This document shows, in pieces, positions 27,357-38,101 of a stretch of DNA of 64,000 nt (the stretch's first letter is position 1; each line of letters begins with the position of its first letter). The notes beneath the pieces are model-generated. The model was not told the DNA's origin and did no database searches. It worked only from the letters and a program-made list of their open reading frames with translations. Origin of the DNA: Enterococcaceae bacterium OF42-14pH9A (lineage in GTDB: Bacteria; Bacillota; Bacilli; Lactobacillales; Enterococcaceae); assembly GCA_027692465.1 (NCBI GenBank), contig JAQEYU010000001.1, positions 682,001 to 746,000 on the forward strand, written 5' to 3'. The position numbers and the translations under genes are program-made.

Positions 27357-27499
27357 TGAGGGCGTGTCTGAAAATTCCAGCGGCAGCTGTTTCGGTCTTT
27401 TTCACCGCAAGCTGCTCGTAAATACGCAGCTTTGCACCACATAAGCTGCCCTTTACTCCTTGATTTCGGCTTCACCCGGCATTTTCAGACACACCCTGA
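27357..27499 (-). repeat. Dispersed repeat, inverted copy
   Basis: TGAGGGCGTGTCTGAAAATT at the left and ATTTTCAGACACACCCTGA at the right are the terminal inverted repeats. Inside are TTTTCACCGCAAGCTG and TTGCACCACATAAGCTG, as in the other minus-orientation copies. Confidence 0.8.
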
Positions 27500-27538
27500 C
27501 TTGTCATAATCTGCAAGAAATAAAAGGAGAACAAACAT

Positions 27539-29014
27539 ATGCAGCTTCAAATGGATTTCAGCATGATCAACATGGTTATTTATGTGGTGATTTTGATCAA
27601 TACGATCGGTGCAATCATCACGGTTTTCCGTAAACCGCGGTCCATCACCAGTATTTTAGCATGGCTGATGACACTGGTCTTTCTGCCAATCGTCGGCTTT
27701 ATTTTTTACTTGTTTTGCGGAAGAGGGATCGACGGTGAGACGGTATACAAATTCGACAATGAAGATCGAAAAAAAATCGGAGAAATCAATACCCGCATCC
27801 ATGAGCACAATCGTGAATACCACCGCAGCGTAAAAACTTCCGGCTCTCAACTGTTGGAACGCTATTTGCGAAATGTGGAAGAATCCCCACTGTCAAAAGG
27901 CAATGATATCCAACTTTACACCGATGGGCGGGAAAAGTTTACTGCTTTGTTCGAAGATATCCGCAAGGCCAAAGACAATGTCCACGTTGAGTATTACGCC
28001 TTTTTCCCGGATAAGATCGGGACGGCTTTTCGAGATCTGCTGGTGGAAAAGGCCAAAGCAGGTGTGGAAGTGCGAGTCATTTACGATCCGTGGGGGGCCC
28101 GCGGGTCAGACCACAAGTTTTTCCAACCGATTACAGATGCCGGTGGTCGAGTGACCCGTTTCATCACTTCACGGGATTTGATCCGCAAGACCAGGCTCAA
28201 TTATCACCTTCACCGAAAGATTGTCGTGATTGACGGCCAGGTCGGCTGGACCGGCGGCTTTAACGTCGGAGACCAGTACCTGGGGGAATACCCCCGCTTC
28301 GGTTATTGGCGGGATACCCATGCGCGAATAGTCGGGACGGCTGTCTTCACGCTGCAGGAAATTTTTATCAAAGATTGGAATGCTTCAGTCTCCGGAAAAG
28401 AGAACCAATTGGCTTACGAAGATCGTTATTTTGTTGAACCGAGTGGAGAAGTGGGGAATGTCGCGATGCAGATCGTTTCTGACGGACCGGAAAACGGCGT
28501 TGATATTCTAAAAAGTGCCTTCGTGAAAATGTTGCTGGCGGCAGAAGATAAACTTTGGATCCAAACGCCTTATCTGATTCCGGATGATACGATGACCAAC
28601 GCGATTCTGATTGCTCAGCAGTCGGGGGTCGATGTTCGAATTATGGTTCCTTCAATGCCGGATCATCCCTTTATTTATCGAGCAACACAGTATTATTGCA
28701 ATTTTTTCAAGAAAAACGGCGTAAAAATCTATCACTATCAAAAAGACGGCAAAGGCTTCCTGCATGCCAAAACGATCGTGATGGATGATACCATCTGTTC
28801 AGTTGGTTCGACCAATCAGGATATCCGCAGTTATTCATTGAATTTCGAAGTCAGTGCCTTCATTTATGATCAGCAGACCACCTTGGAGATGCAGCGGATT
28901 TTTTTGAAGGATATGGAAGATTGTTACGAGCTGACTGACGAGATGATCGAGAATCAAAGTTACTGGCTGCGTTTCAAACAGAACTTTTCGCGGCTGTTGT
29001 CACCGATCTTGTAA
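27539..29014 (+). CDS. cls: Cardiolipin synthase
   Basis: A membrane phospholipase-D-superfamily enzyme that joins two phosphatidylglycerols into cardiolipin. The 491 residues begin with two membrane helices (about 8-30 and 37-58). Both HKD motifs are intact: HLHRKIVVIDGQVGWTGGFN in the first half and FLHAKTIVMDDTICSVGSTN in the second. Start is supported by AAAAGGAGA before the ATG. Its 3' end overlaps the convergent RNase HI-like gene by 15 bases, with no terminator between them. Confidence 0.96.
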   Translation: MQLQMDFSMINMVIYVVILINTIGAIITVFRKPRSITSILAWLMTLVFLPIVGFIFYLFCGRGIDGETVYKFDNEDRKKIGEINTRIHEHNREYHRSVKTSGSQLLERYLRNVEESPLSKGNDIQLYTDGREKFTALFEDIRKAKDNVHVEYYAFFPDKIGTAFRDLLVEKAKAGVEVRVIYDPWGARGSDHKFFQPITDAGGRVTRFITSRDLIRKTRLNYHLHRKIVVIDGQVGWTGGFNVGDQYLGEYPRFGYWRDTHARIVGTAVFTLQEIFIKDWNASVSGKENQLAYEDRYFVEPSGEVGNVAMQIVSDGPENGVDILKSAFVKMLLAAEDKLWIQTPYLIPDDTMTNAILIAQQSGVDVRIMVPSMPDHPFIYRATQYYCNFFKKNGVKIYHYQKDGKGFLHAKTIVMDDTICSVGSTNQDIRSYSLNFEVSAFIYDQQTTLEMQRIFLKDMEDCYELTDEMIENQSYWLRFKQNFSRLLSPIL

Positions 29015-29413
29015 CCGCAGAGCTTTTTTCAGACCTTGCCGAGCGAGATTGTCAGCACCTTTGTTTTTGGCTTCCGGTATCCATTGTAAAATCAGGAGCT
29101 TAAACTGTGGCAGTTTAATTTGGATCTCCTGCAGATAGGAAAGAAAGTCAGGATTTGCCGTGTAGTTTTTATCGACGGTACTCACCAGCACTTTGCTGTC
29201 GGAATAAACCATGACGGTCTCCTGGGTGCAGTCTTCTTGAAGTAACAGCTCCAGCAATGCGGTAAAAGCGGCAAACTCTGCTTGATGATTGGAGTACTGT
29301 CCGATAAGCGGGAAGGCGTGCTGCTGCTGCCCTTTGCTGTTGACCAGAAGAATCCCCGCCCCGGCTGCTCCGGGATCCCCTTTGACAGAAGCATCGATAT
29401 ACGCTTTGATCAT
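29000..29413 (-). CDS. RNase HI-like protein
   Basis: A 137-residue ribonuclease H fold protein of the reverse-transcriptase-like RNase HI group. The four acidic active-site positions are visible: Asp7 (AYIDASVKG), Glu46 (HQAEFAAF), Asp72 (YSDSKVL) and Asp121 (KGADNLARQG). It would hydrolyse RNA in RNA-DNA hybrids, though this subgroup is little characterised. It is convergent with cls and divergent from ebsA. Start at ATG 29413 with an AAAGGAAA site. Confidence 0.9.
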   Translation of the reverse strand: MIKAYIDASVKGDPGAAGAGILLVNSKGQQQHAFPLIGQYSNHQAEFAAFTALLELLLQEDCTQETVMVYSDSKVLVSTVDKNYTANPDFLSYLQEIQIKLPQFKLLILQWIPEAKNKGADNLARQGLKKALRLQDR

Positions 29414-29674
29414 ATTTTGATTTCCTTTCTGATAGGGACTGTGATAGAATTTTTACCAGACCCAATATATTTTAAAATTATCAACTAATCCAGACTTTGC
29501 AGGACTTGCAAAAAGCCACTGGAGAGCGCCTTCTTACAGGTCCTATCTGATAGCTTGTTTTTTTCGGCAACAACTGAAAATAATTTTGTTGCCGTTCTCA
29601 TAGTGGATTAGGCAAATGAATTCGGCAGCAGCGGTTGCTGAAAACTTTGCACAAGAAGGCAGAAGGGATGACGT
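29414..29674. other. Intergenic region between the RNase HI-like gene and ebsA
   Basis: This holds both divergent promoters. One hairpin is visible (CGGCAACAA at 29565-29573 with TTGTTGCCG at 29586-29594) without a T-run after it on either strand. No gene is seen. Confidence 0.5.
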
Positions 29675-30097
29675 ATGAAAGAAAAACGTTACCACTGGCA
29701 ACCTGAACTGGCTGCTTCGATCATTTATTGGTCCTTGACCCTGATCGTTTTATTTTACAGCTTGACCTTATCTTTGGAAAATACCCGTCCCTATTGGAAA
29801 AGTAATCTCGTCATGGGCATCTTTTTGTTTTTTGCCGTAATCGGCTGTCGACGGGTCATGTATTTTACACAAGCGCAGCTGATCATCCGCTATGCCCGTT
29901 TTTGGAAAACCAGGACTCTTTGCCTGACAAAGATTGAGCACCTGACCATCCATCCAAATGGTATCTCATTTCACTACGAAGGCAAAGAGCAATCCTTTCT
30001 TTTCCGAAAAAAAACATTGGAGCGACTGAAATCAGAGCTGTATCGGCACTTCCCGGAAGAGGCGATCGCCATAACTGATGAAATCGAATTGCGCTGA
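29675..30097 (+). CDS. ebsA: EbsA-family membrane protein
   Basis: A 140-residue protein with two membrane helices (about 12-32 and 42-60). A cytoplasmic-type beta-rich tail follows (RTLCLTKIEHLTIHPNGISF), ending in charged residues. Length, topology and the neighbouring RNase HI-like gene match EbsA of Enterococcus faecalis, first noted near pheromone-binding and wall functions; its molecular role is unclear. A terminator follows directly. Confidence 0.78.
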   Translation: MKEKRYHWQPELAASIIYWSLTLIVLFYSLTLSLENTRPYWKSNLVMGIFLFFAVIGCRRVMYFTQAQLIIRYARFWKTRTLCLTKIEHLTIHPNGISFHYEGKEQSFLFRKKTLERLKSELYRHFPEEAIAITDEIELR

Positions 30098-30124
30098 CCG
30101 GCTTTTGCTGCCGGTCTTTTTTTA
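30096..30124 (+). terminator. Terminator of ebsA
   Basis: GACCGGC (30096-30102) pairs with GCCGGTC (30110-30116), followed by at least eight T. Confidence 0.88.
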
Positions 30125-30309
30125 TTTTCAGCAGTCCAAAAATACACGCTGCTTTGCTTGTAAGTTCACTCACAAGTTTTTTTGCTACCGACAAGCAAAA
30201 TCCAAAATCTCGAACCGGAAAAAGCGCGGAGAACAGCAAAGAAAGCGAACGATTCGACTATATCTGGAAAAAAGTCGCCAAAAGTCGTGTTTTTTTTCTC
30301 CTGCTTCGC

Positions 30310-30315
30310 TATAAT
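30310..30315 (+). promoter_or_regulatory. -10 box of fhs
   Basis: TATAAT at 30310-30315, 68 bp before the fhs start. A TTTTTTTC run is near the -35 position but no good hexamer is seen. Confidence 0.5.
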
Positions 30316-30383
30316 GGATATAACTTAACAAAATGACGAATAATCAGATGATCGTTCGGAAAAACCAAAAAGGGGCCGAGAAT

Positions 30384-32054
30384 ATGACGACAGATATCGA
30401 GATCGCACAACAAGCAAAAATTCGTCCAATCACAGAAATTGCAGCTAAAGTAGGACTGACACCGGATGATTTGGAACTATTCGGAAAATACAAGGCGAAA
30501 ATCGAAATGAGCAAGATTCGGGAACTAGAAAATACCCCTGAAGGAAAACTGATCTTGGTGACCTCTATCAATCCAACGCCGGCAGGAGAAGGGAAATCCA
30601 CGATCACTATCGGACTGGCCGATGCTTTGAACAAGATCGGTAAAAAGACAGTAATTGCTTTGAGGGAACCGTCACTGGGGCCGGTCATGGGAATCAAAGG
30701 AGGCGCAACCGGCGGCGGTCATGCCCAGGTGTTACCGATGGAAGACATCAATCTGCACTTTACAGGTGATATGCACGCCATCACGACTGCCAACAATGCC
30801 CTGTCTGCCCTGTTGGACAACCATATCCAACAAGGCAATGAACTGAATATCGATCCCCGCCGAATCATTTGGAAGCGGGTCATCGACTTGAACGACCGTT
30901 CACTACGCAATGTGGTAGTCGGATTGGGCGGCCCTATTCAGGGGGTCCCTCGCGAAGACGGTTTTGATATTACAGTGGCCAGTGAAATCATGGCAATCTT
31001 ATGTCTGGCGACTGACATTGAGAACTTGAAAGAACGTCTCGCCGATATCGTTGTCGGATACACTTACCAGCGGGAGCCGGTATACGTTCGGGACCTCAAG
31101 ATTGAAGGCGCTTTGGCATTGCTGTTGAAAGATGCTATCAAGCCCAACCTGGTTCAAACGATCGAGGGAACACCGGCTTTTGTCCATGGCGGGCCCTTCG
31201 CTAATATCGCCCACGGCTGCAACTCTATCATGGCTTCGAAACTGGCCTTGAAATTAGGTGACTATGCGGTGACCGAAGCCGGGTTTGGCGCGGACCTGGG
31301 TGCTGAGAAATTTTTAGATATCAAAGTTCCCCACCTAGGAAAAGCACCGGATGCGGTGGTGATCGTAGCCACGATTCGGGCGCTGAAGATGCACGGCGGC
31401 GTAGCCAAAGATCAACTGTCTGCAGAAAATGTACCGGCAGTTGCAGCCGGTTTTGCCAACTTGAAACGACACATTGAAAATATGCAAAGCTATGGTTTGC
31501 CGGTCGTTGTGGCAATCAACGAATTCATTACCGATACCGAAGACGAGTTCGCACAGTTGGAAAGCTTGTGCCGCGCAGTCGGTGTCACTGTCAAGCGGGC
31601 CGCCGTCTGGGCCAAAGGCGGAGCAGGCGGGACTGAGCTGGCCGAAGCTGTCGTGGACGCAGTTGCAAATAATACCGCGCACTATCATCGTTTGTACGAA
31701 GATTCACTGAGTGTTCCCGAAAAAGTCACAGCCATCGTGCAAAAAATCTATCATGGTCGTGACGTAATCTTTGAGAAAAAAGCAGCTGCACAATTGAAGA
31801 CTTTTGCAAAAGAAGGCTGGGACAAACTGCCTATCTGTATGGCTAAGACCCAATATTCCTTCTCAGACGACCCGACAGCGCTGGGGGCTCCGGAAGAATT
31901 CACTGTCACCATCCGTGAATTTGTTCCTAAACTGGGTGCCGGCTTTTTGGTCGCTCTGACCGGTGATGTGATGACAATGCCGGGACTGCCGAAAAAACCG
32001 GCAGCATTGAACATGGATATCGATGAAAACGGCAATGCAGTGGGCTTGTTCTGA
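30384..32054 (+). CDS. fhs: Formate-tetrahydrofolate ligase
   Basis: Makes 10-formyl-tetrahydrofolate from formate, ATP and tetrahydrofolate for purine and fMet synthesis. From the ATG at 30384 the protein has 556 residues, the family norm. Clear signatures are the P-loop ([16 protein letters not shown]), [33 protein letters not shown] and [13 protein letters not shown] [15 protein letters not shown]. The frame extends 17 codons upstream but the AAAGGGG ribosome site fits the inner ATG. Single gene, ended by a clear terminator. Confidence 0.97.
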   Translation: MTTDIEIAQQAKIRPITEIAAKVGLTPDDLELFGKYKAKIEMSKIRELENTPEGKLILVTSINPTPAGEGKSTITIGLADALNKIGKKTVIALREPSLGPVMGIKGGATGGGHAQVLPMEDINLHFTGDMHAITTANNALSALLDNHIQQGNELNIDPRRIIWKRVIDLNDRSLRNVVVGLGGPIQGVPREDGFDITVASEIMAILCLATDIENLKERLADIVVGYTYQREPVYVRDLKIEGALALLLKDAIKPNLVQTIEGTPAFVHGGPFANIAHGCNSIMASKLALKLGDYAVTEAGFGADLGAEKFLDIKVPHLGKAPDAVVIVATIRALKMHGGVAKDQLSAENVPAVAAGFANLKRHIENMQSYGLPVVVAINEFITDTEDEFAQLESLCRAVGVTVKRAAVWAKGGAGGTELAEAVVDAVANNTAHYHRLYEDSLSVPEKVTAIVQKIYHGRDVIFEKKAAAQLKTFAKEGWDKLPICMAKTQYSFSDDPTALGAPEEFTVTIREFVPKLGAGFLVALTGDVMTMPGLPKKPAALNMDIDENGNAVGLF

Positions 32055-32066
32055 TTATTTATAAAT

Positions 32067-32104
32067 AAAAAAATGCTGGCGGCAGGTACGTCAGCATTTT
32101 TTAT
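32067..32104 (+). terminator. Terminator of fhs
   Basis: AAAAAAATGCTG (32067-32078) pairs with CAGCATTTTTT (32092-32102). Confidence 0.88.
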
Positions 32105-32282
32105 ACACTATTTTTTAAGACCGGTAATAGTGAAACGACAAACTTCCTTTTTTGAACGGTCCAATCGGGACTTGTGTTATCATGGAAGCAAGGAAAAGCC
32201 GCTTGTGTTTTGCGGTCGGTTCAGGGATAATAAGTAAGGTTTGGCACCAGTCCAATCTGAAAAAAGAAACGAGGAATACCTG

Positions 32283-32669
32283 ATGGGGTTGATGATTTCC
32301 AGAAAAACCGGATTTTACGGTATGGGCAGCGGCTTTCGCGTGACCATCAACGGCAAATCCCAAGGAAATATCAGAAATGAGGAGACTAAAGAATATGAAG
32401 TGCCGGAAGATCAATTGACCGGGAGTTTACAAATCAGTTTCTCTTTACTGAAGAGTAAACCTTACTATTATGATCTGCGAAAGAATCCTCAGCTGCAGTT
32501 GGAAGTAGTCATGAATCCGGCAGTGGTTCTGATTTATCTTTTTTTGTTTGCAGCCTTGATTTTTGTAGCCTGGAATCTGCTTTTACTGATTGCCGCATTG
32601 GCAGCATTCTCCATTTTTTTAGCTTTCATGCTGCAACAGGCTTTTTTGATCAGGGAAGTAGCGAAATGA
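32283..32669 (+). CDS. Uncharacterised membrane-anchored protein
   Basis: A 128-residue protein, family not recognised. The first 70 residues look like a small beta domain (GFYGMGSGFRVTINGKSQGN and a later QLTGSLQISFSLLKSKPYYY). Two adjacent membrane helices follow (about 80-97 and 99-120). The ATG at 32283 is preceded by GAGGA; a 14-codon extension to 32241 lacks support. A possible role at the membrane is all that can be said. Confidence 0.65.
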   Translation: MGLMISRKTGFYGMGSGFRVTINGKSQGNIRNEETKEYEVPEDQLTGSLQISFSLLKSKPYYYDLRKNPQLQLEVVMNPAVVLIYLFLFAALIFVAWNLLLLIAALAAFSIFLAFMLQQAFLIREVAK

Positions 32670-32887
32670 ATGATGGGAATAGCAGCTGAGTACACTGTGG
32701 CAGTTATTTCGCTGGTTTTTATTGGGATTTGGGTTGAAAGTAAGCAGGTTTAACACCAGATAGGCGAAAGCTTGGCGGCTCGATTCCGCCAGCCGCTAAA
32801 ACGTGAAGCTAAGCTGAGTCTTCGAAACACCCTGATACAAAATCAGCAATAAAAATGAAGAGAAAAAATAGTAACGGAGGGATCAAA

Positions 32888-33580
32888 GTGGGCGAGCGGG
32901 CAGAACAGTTTCTTGCGAGTTTCAATCGAATCGAAAAATGGCTGCGGGACGAACTGGGTAATCCCCGAAATATGGGCTTCAGTGAGATGGTACGACGTCT
33001 GGACAAGCAGCGAAATCCGGCTATTACGGAAGCCGCGGATGACTTGTTGCAGATGGCTCAACTGCGCAATGCCATCGTCCACGAACAGGTGGGAGAAGAT
33101 TTCGTCATCGCCGAACCTAATGAGTGGGCGGTCAGACGGATGGCAGAAATCGAGGGACAGCTTTTAAAGCCGGAAAAAGTTCTGCCCCGTTTCGGCAAGC
33201 GCGTCACCGGCTTTGAGATCACGCTTCCGATTACGGAAATTCTGCGTACCATTGCAGAAAAACGCTATTCGCAGTTCCCGCTTTACCAACAGGGACACTT
33301 CAAAGGACTAATCACGCTGCGGGCATTGGGCTATTGGTTTGCCAAGGAAAGTCTGCAAGGGGATATCCGACTGCAGGGACGGACTGCCGATGAGCTGATC
33401 ATGTCAGATGGAAAGCTTACCAATTACCGCTTTGTCAATGGTGAGATGCCGGTGACAGAAGTCAAAGCTCTTTTTGAAAAAGAACCCATGCTGGAAGCGA
33501 TCCTAATCACAAAAAATGGCGATCCCAACGGAAATCTGCTGGGAATCATCCGCCCACGGGATCTTTACAATAACAATTAA
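32888..33580 (+). CDS. HEPN-like plus CBS-domain protein
   Basis: A 230-residue cytoplasmic protein. The N-terminal helical part (about 1-92) contains Arg60-Asn61-X3-His65 (LRNAIVHEQ), the R-N-X3-H pattern of HEPN-type RNA-cleaving or RNA-binding domains. The remainder (about 100-230) looks like a pair of CBS modules (ITEILRTIAEKRYSQFPLYQ and LGIIRPRDLYNNN), which usually bind adenine nucleotides. A nucleotide-gated RNA-acting protein would fit, but this is inference. The GTG at 32888 has GGAGG seven bases upstream; an ATG at 32855 has no ribosome site. It lies just upstream of lspA with a separate ribosome site. Confidence 0.72.
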   Translation: MGERAEQFLASFNRIEKWLRDELGNPRNMGFSEMVRRLDKQRNPAITEAADDLLQMAQLRNAIVHEQVGEDFVIAEPNEWAVRRMAEIEGQLLKPEKVLPRFGKRVTGFEITLPITEILRTIAEKRYSQFPLYQQGHFKGLITLRALGYWFAKESLQGDIRLQGRTADELIMSDGKLTNYRFVNGEMPVTEVKALFEKEPMLEAILITKNGDPNGNLLGIIRPRDLYNNN

Positions 33581-33624
33581 TCGTATGGGCCGGGTAGTTG
33601 CCGGTCGTAAAAGGAGAAATGAAC

Positions 33625-34089
33625 GTGTTTATAGTATCGTTAGTGATCGCCTTCATTATGATAGCGATCGATCAATTGGTGAAGTGGTGGATTGTCACCA
33701 ATCTGGGACTTGGAGAGAGCACAACTTTTATTCCCAAGATTCTGTCTTTGACTTATTATCAGAACAACGGAGCTGCCTGGAGTATTCTGGAAGGCCAAAT
33801 GTGGTTTTTTGCCATTGTGACCTTTATTGCCGTGCCGGTCTGCCTGTGGCTGTTGTGGAAAAATCGTAACGGCAGCCGCTTTTATTCTCTTGGATTAGGA
33901 CTGATCATCGCCGGTGCTCTGGGGAATTTTATCGACCGAGTACGTCTGGGGTACGTAGTCGACATGTTTCGCACGGAGTTCATCAATTTTCCCATCTTCA
34001 ATGTGGCGGATATGTGTTTGACTGTCGGAGTAGCGATCGTCTTTATCTATGCCATTTTCGAAGAACGTTTTGAAAGGAAGCCGAAATGA
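33625..34089 (+). CDS. lspA: Lipoprotein signal peptidase II
   Basis: An aspartic membrane peptidase that cleaves prolipoprotein signal peptides after lipidation. It has 154 residues with four membrane helices. The catalytic aspartates are Asp113 (NFIDRVRLGYVVDMF) and Asp129 (FNVADMCL). The GTG at 33625 sits eight bases after AAGGAG and gives the standard short N terminus; the ATG at 33619 is too close to it. The stop overlaps the rluD start, so the two are coupled. Confidence 0.94.
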   Translation: MFIVSLVIAFIMIAIDQLVKWWIVTNLGLGESTTFIPKILSLTYYQNNGAAWSILEGQMWFFAIVTFIAVPVCLWLLWKNRNGSRFYSLGLGLIIAGALGNFIDRVRLGYVVDMFRTEFINFPIFNVADMCLTVGVAIVFIYAIFEERFERKPK

Positions 34090-34994
34090 AAGAACAAATC
34101 GAAATTAAAGCCGCTGAGGATCTGGGGCGGATCGACAAGCTGCTGGGAAGTCGTCTGGCTGCCTACAGCCGTTCACAAGTCCAAAGCTGGCTCAAGGACA
34201 ACCTGGTGATGGTGAACGGGACGCCCGTCAAGGCCAACTATAAAGTTAAAAAAGCCGATCTGATTACGATCACGGTTCCGGAGCCGCAGGAACTGGAATT
34301 AGTAGCAGAGGATCTACCGCTGGAAATTGTCTACCAAGATGAAGATGTCGCCGTGGTGAATAAGCCTCAAGGGATGGTGGTACATCCTTCCGCCGGTCAT
34401 CCCAATGGCACTTTGGTGAATGCCTTGTTGTTCCACCTGAAGGATCTTTCTGCTATCAATGATGTCATCCGTCCAGGAATTGTCCATCGGATTGACAAAG
34501 ATACCTCAGGCTTGTTGATGATTGCTAAAAACGATGCTGCACATGAGGCGTTGGCCCGGCAGCTGAAGGACAAAACTTCACTGCGGCGCTATGTCGCATT
34601 GGTCCACGGTAATATTCCCCATGAAAAGGGAGTTATTGAAGCACCAATCGGCCGCTCAAAAACCGATCGCAAGACGCAGGCCGTAGTTGAAGACGGCAAA
34701 CCTGCTGTAACCCACTTTGAAGTGGTAGAGCGCTTTGGTGACTACACACTGATTAAACTGCAGCTGGAGACCGGTCGGACCCATCAGATTCGTGTTCACA
34801 TGCAGTATATCGGCTACCCGGTGGCTGGTGATCCCGTTTATGGGCCGAAGAAGACCTTGAAAGGCCACGGACAGTTTCTTCACGCACAGCTTTTGGGCTT
34901 TACTCATCCCCGAACAGGAGAGCAGATGGTCTTTGAAGCGCCGCTGCCGGATATTTTCAAAAAAACATTGGCCGACCTGCGAAAAAAAGATTGA
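34086..34994 (+). CDS. rluD: RluD-family 23S rRNA pseudouridine synthase
   Basis: Isomerises uridine to pseudouridine in rRNA. The 302-residue product has an N-terminal S4 domain (about 14-75, RIDKLLGSRLAAYSRSQVQ) and the catalytic domain with the conserved Asp in GIVHRIDKDTSGLLMIAKN, then RTHQIRVHMQYIGYPVAGDP. lspA-rluD-pyrR order is common in Lactobacillales and Bacillales. Its stop codon overlaps the -35 of the pyr promoter. Confidence 0.94.
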   Translation: MKEQIEIKAAEDLGRIDKLLGSRLAAYSRSQVQSWLKDNLVMVNGTPVKANYKVKKADLITITVPEPQELELVAEDLPLEIVYQDEDVAVVNKPQGMVVHPSAGHPNGTLVNALLFHLKDLSAINDVIRPGIVHRIDKDTSGLLMIAKNDAAHEALARQLKDKTSLRRYVALVHGNIPHEKGVIEAPIGRSKTDRKTQAVVEDGKPAVTHFEVVERFGDYTLIKLQLETGRTHQIRVHMQYIGYPVAGDPVYGPKKTLKGHGQFLHAQLLGFTHPRTGEQMVFEAPLPDIFKKTLADLRKKD

Positions 34995-35019
34995 TTTTTC
35001 ATAGTCGAAAGTGTACAGT
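34991..35019 (+). promoter_or_regulatory. Promoter of the pyr operon
   Basis: TTGATT (34991-34996) overlapping the rluD stop, 17-bp spacer, TACAGT (35014-35019). Confidence 0.6.
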
Positions 35020-35045
35020 TAGCATAGTGAAAAACAACATACGAG

Positions 35046-35782
<737 letters not shown>

Positions 35783-35794
35783 GAGATGGAACCT

Positions 35795-37072
35795 GTGTCA
35801 CAAGAATTTCATAATGAAGATGTCGTATTGGACATCCATGACAAACCAAAACCACTGCCTTGGCTGGGATTGTCTATCCAGCACCTGTTCACCATGTTCG
35901 GAGCGACTGTTCTGGTACCAATCCTAGTCGGGATCGACCCGGGAATCGCGCTGGTCAGTTCCGGATTGGGGACAATCGTTTACCTCTTTGTCACCAAAGG
36001 CAAGATTCCGGCTTACTTGGGATCCAGTTTTGCCTTTATCGCTGCCATGAAGCTCTTGATGTCCACCGATGGCTATCCGGCCATCGCACAAGGCGCGATC
36101 ACCACCGGTCTGGTCTACCTGATTGTTGCGCTGGTGGTTAAAAAAATCGGTGCTGCTTGGATGGACAAGATCTTACCACCGATCGTCGTAGGACCGGTAA
36201 TCATGGTCATCGGTTTGGGGTTGGCTGCCAATGCCGCCAACAATGCGATGTTTAATGACGGTAAATACGATTACAAATTCCTTCTGGTGGCGCTGGTCAC
36301 GATGGGAATCACGATTTTCTTCAATATGTTTCTAAAAGGATTTCTGGGACTGATCCCGATCCTTCTGGGAATCATCAGCGGTTACCTCTTCGCTTTGATT
36401 ATGGGAATCGTGGACACGGAACCGATCCGGCAAGCAGCCTGGTTTGCACTGCCGAACTTTGAGATCCCGTTTGTCAATTACCAACCGAAGTTTTACTTGA
36501 GTGCCATCATCACCATGGCACCCATCGCTTTTGTGACGATGACTGAACATATCGGCCATTTGATGGTCCTGAATAAACTCACCAAGCGCAACTTTTTCCA
36601 AGATCCGGGATTAAATCGGACCTTGATGGGAGACGGCTTAGCACAGATCGTGGCGGGTCTGGTAGGTGGTCCGCCGGTGACCAGTTACGGTGAAAATATC
36701 GGCGTACTGGCAATCACTCGGGTTCACAGCGTCTTCGTCATTGCCGGGGCTGCCGTTCTGGCTGTTATTTTGGGCTTTGTAGGCAAACTCAGCGCATTGA
36801 TCCTCAGCATTCCCAACCCCGTAATTTCAGGAATCAGCTTTATCCTCTTCGGTGTCATTGCTGCCAGCGGCTTGAAGATCCTGATTGAAAACAAAATCAA
36901 CTTTGATAAAAAGAAAAATCTGATCATCGCTTCTGTGATCTTGGTGATCGGAATCGGCGGACTTTATGTCGAAGCCGGTACTTTCACCTTATCTGCCATG
37001 GCTTTGGCAACGGTTCTCGGGATCATCTTGAACCTAATATTACCGGAGACATCCCGCAGCGAAGAAGCCTGA
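35795..37072 (+). CDS. uraA: Uracil permease
   Basis: A uracil:proton symporter of the NCS2 family with about 14 membrane segments in 425 residues. Family motifs are QHLFTMFGATVLVPILVGID near the N terminus and GLVGGPPVTSYGENIGVLAITR in the middle, with the transport Glu in FVTMTEHIGHL. The start is probably the GTG at 35795, nine bases after AGGAG; the ATG at 35786 abuts the ribosome site. It allows salvage of external uracil alongside de novo synthesis. Also called pyrP in Bacillus. Confidence 0.94.
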   Translation: MSQEFHNEDVVLDIHDKPKPLPWLGLSIQHLFTMFGATVLVPILVGIDPGIALVSSGLGTIVYLFVTKGKIPAYLGSSFAFIAAMKLLMSTDGYPAIAQGAITTGLVYLIVALVVKKIGAAWMDKILPPIVVGPVIMVIGLGLAANAANNAMFNDGKYDYKFLLVALVTMGITIFFNMFLKGFLGLIPILLGIISGYLFALIMGIVDTEPIRQAAWFALPNFEIPFVNYQPKFYLSAIITMAPIAFVTMTEHIGHLMVLNKLTKRNFFQDPGLNRTLMGDGLAQIVAGLVGGPPVTSYGENIGVLAITRVHSVFVIAGAAVLAVILGFVGKLSALILSIPNPVISGISFILFGVIAASGLKILIENKINFDKKKNLIIASVILVIGIGGLYVEAGTFTLSAMALATVLGIILNLILPETSRSEEA

Positions 37073-37123
37073 CATAATTATTTCCGTAAAGAGTTATTTT
37101 CATATCCGACAGGGGGAACCACA

Positions 37124-38056
37124 ATGATCATCCAATCCGAACGTATCAGTTTAAAACATCTGCTCAGTGTCGAGGCTCTTACCGATCAAGAAGTCATGGG
37201 ACTGATCAGACGCGGCCGTGAATTTAAAAGAGGCGCCAAATGGTCACCGGAAAAAGACCAGTACTTCGCTACCAACCTGTTTTTTGAAAACAGCACCCGG
37301 ACCCATAAGAGCTTTGATGTCGCTGAAAAAAAACTGGGGATCGAAGTCATCGAATTCGATGCCGGTCACAGCTCCGTCCAAAAAGGTGAGACCCTTTATG
37401 ATACTGTCTTGACGATGTCAGCTTTGGGGGTGGATGTTGCAGTTATTCGTCACGGGGATGAAGCTTATTACGATGAGCTGATTCAGTCAAAGACCATTCA
37501 GTGTGCGATTGTCAACGGCGGCGACGGCAGCGGCCAACATCCTTCACAGTGTCTGTTGGACCTGATGACCATCTATGAAGAATTCGGCCGCTTTGAGGGG
37601 TTAAAAATCGCTATTGTAGGAGATATCACTCATTCACGAGTAGCAAAATCCAACATGCAGATGCTCAAACGACTGGGAGCGGAAGTCTTCTTCTCCGGTC
37701 CGGCCGAGTGGTACGATGAAAGTTTTGAAGTCTACGGCCATTACCTGCCGTTAGATGAGCTGGTAGGGGCAGTCGATGTCATGATGATGCTGCGGGTCCA
37801 ACACGAACGTCATTCCGACGGCGAGGACACTGGCTTTACTAAAGAAGGCTACCATCAGCAGTATGGCTTGACGGTAGAGCGGGCAGCCAAGATGAAGCAG
37901 GGCGCGATCATCATGCATCCGGCACCGGTGAATCGAGATGTCGAACTGGCAGATTCCCTGGTCGAAGGGATCCAATCACGGATTGTAGAACAAATGACTA
38001 ACGGCGTGTACGTTCGCATGGCGATCTTGGAGGCGATTCTGGCGGGTCGTGCCTAA
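37124..38056 (+). CDS. pyrB: Aspartate carbamoyltransferase
   Basis: Catalyses carbamoyl phosphate plus aspartate to carbamoyl aspartate. The 310-residue length is normal for the catalytic chain; no pyrI is present, as is usual in Gram-positives. Carbamoyl-phosphate motif [20 protein letters not shown] and the aspartate-site [10 protein letters not shown] are intact, as is [20 protein letters not shown] site precedes the ATG. Confidence 0.97.
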   Translation: MIIQSERISLKHLLSVEALTDQEVMGLIRRGREFKRGAKWSPEKDQYFATNLFFENSTRTHKSFDVAEKKLGIEVIEFDAGHSSVQKGETLYDTVLTMSALGVDVAVIRHGDEAYYDELIQSKTIQCAIVNGGDGSGQHPSQCLLDLMTIYEEFGRFEGLKIAIVGDITHSRVAKSNMQMLKRLGAEVFFSGPAEWYDESFEVYGHYLPLDELVGAVDVMMMLRVQHERHSDGEDTGFTKEGYHQQYGLTVERAAKMKQGAIIMHPAPVNRDVELADSLVEGIQSRIVEQMTNGVYVRMAILEAILAGRA

Positions 38057-38101
38057 TAAATGTTACCCATATAAACTAAAAAAACGGAGGACAACACCAC
38101 C

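Noticed and set aside
37073..37123. A second PyrR attenuator between uraA and pyrB, as in Bacillus
   Set aside because: The gap is only 51 bases and has no binding loop or terminator.
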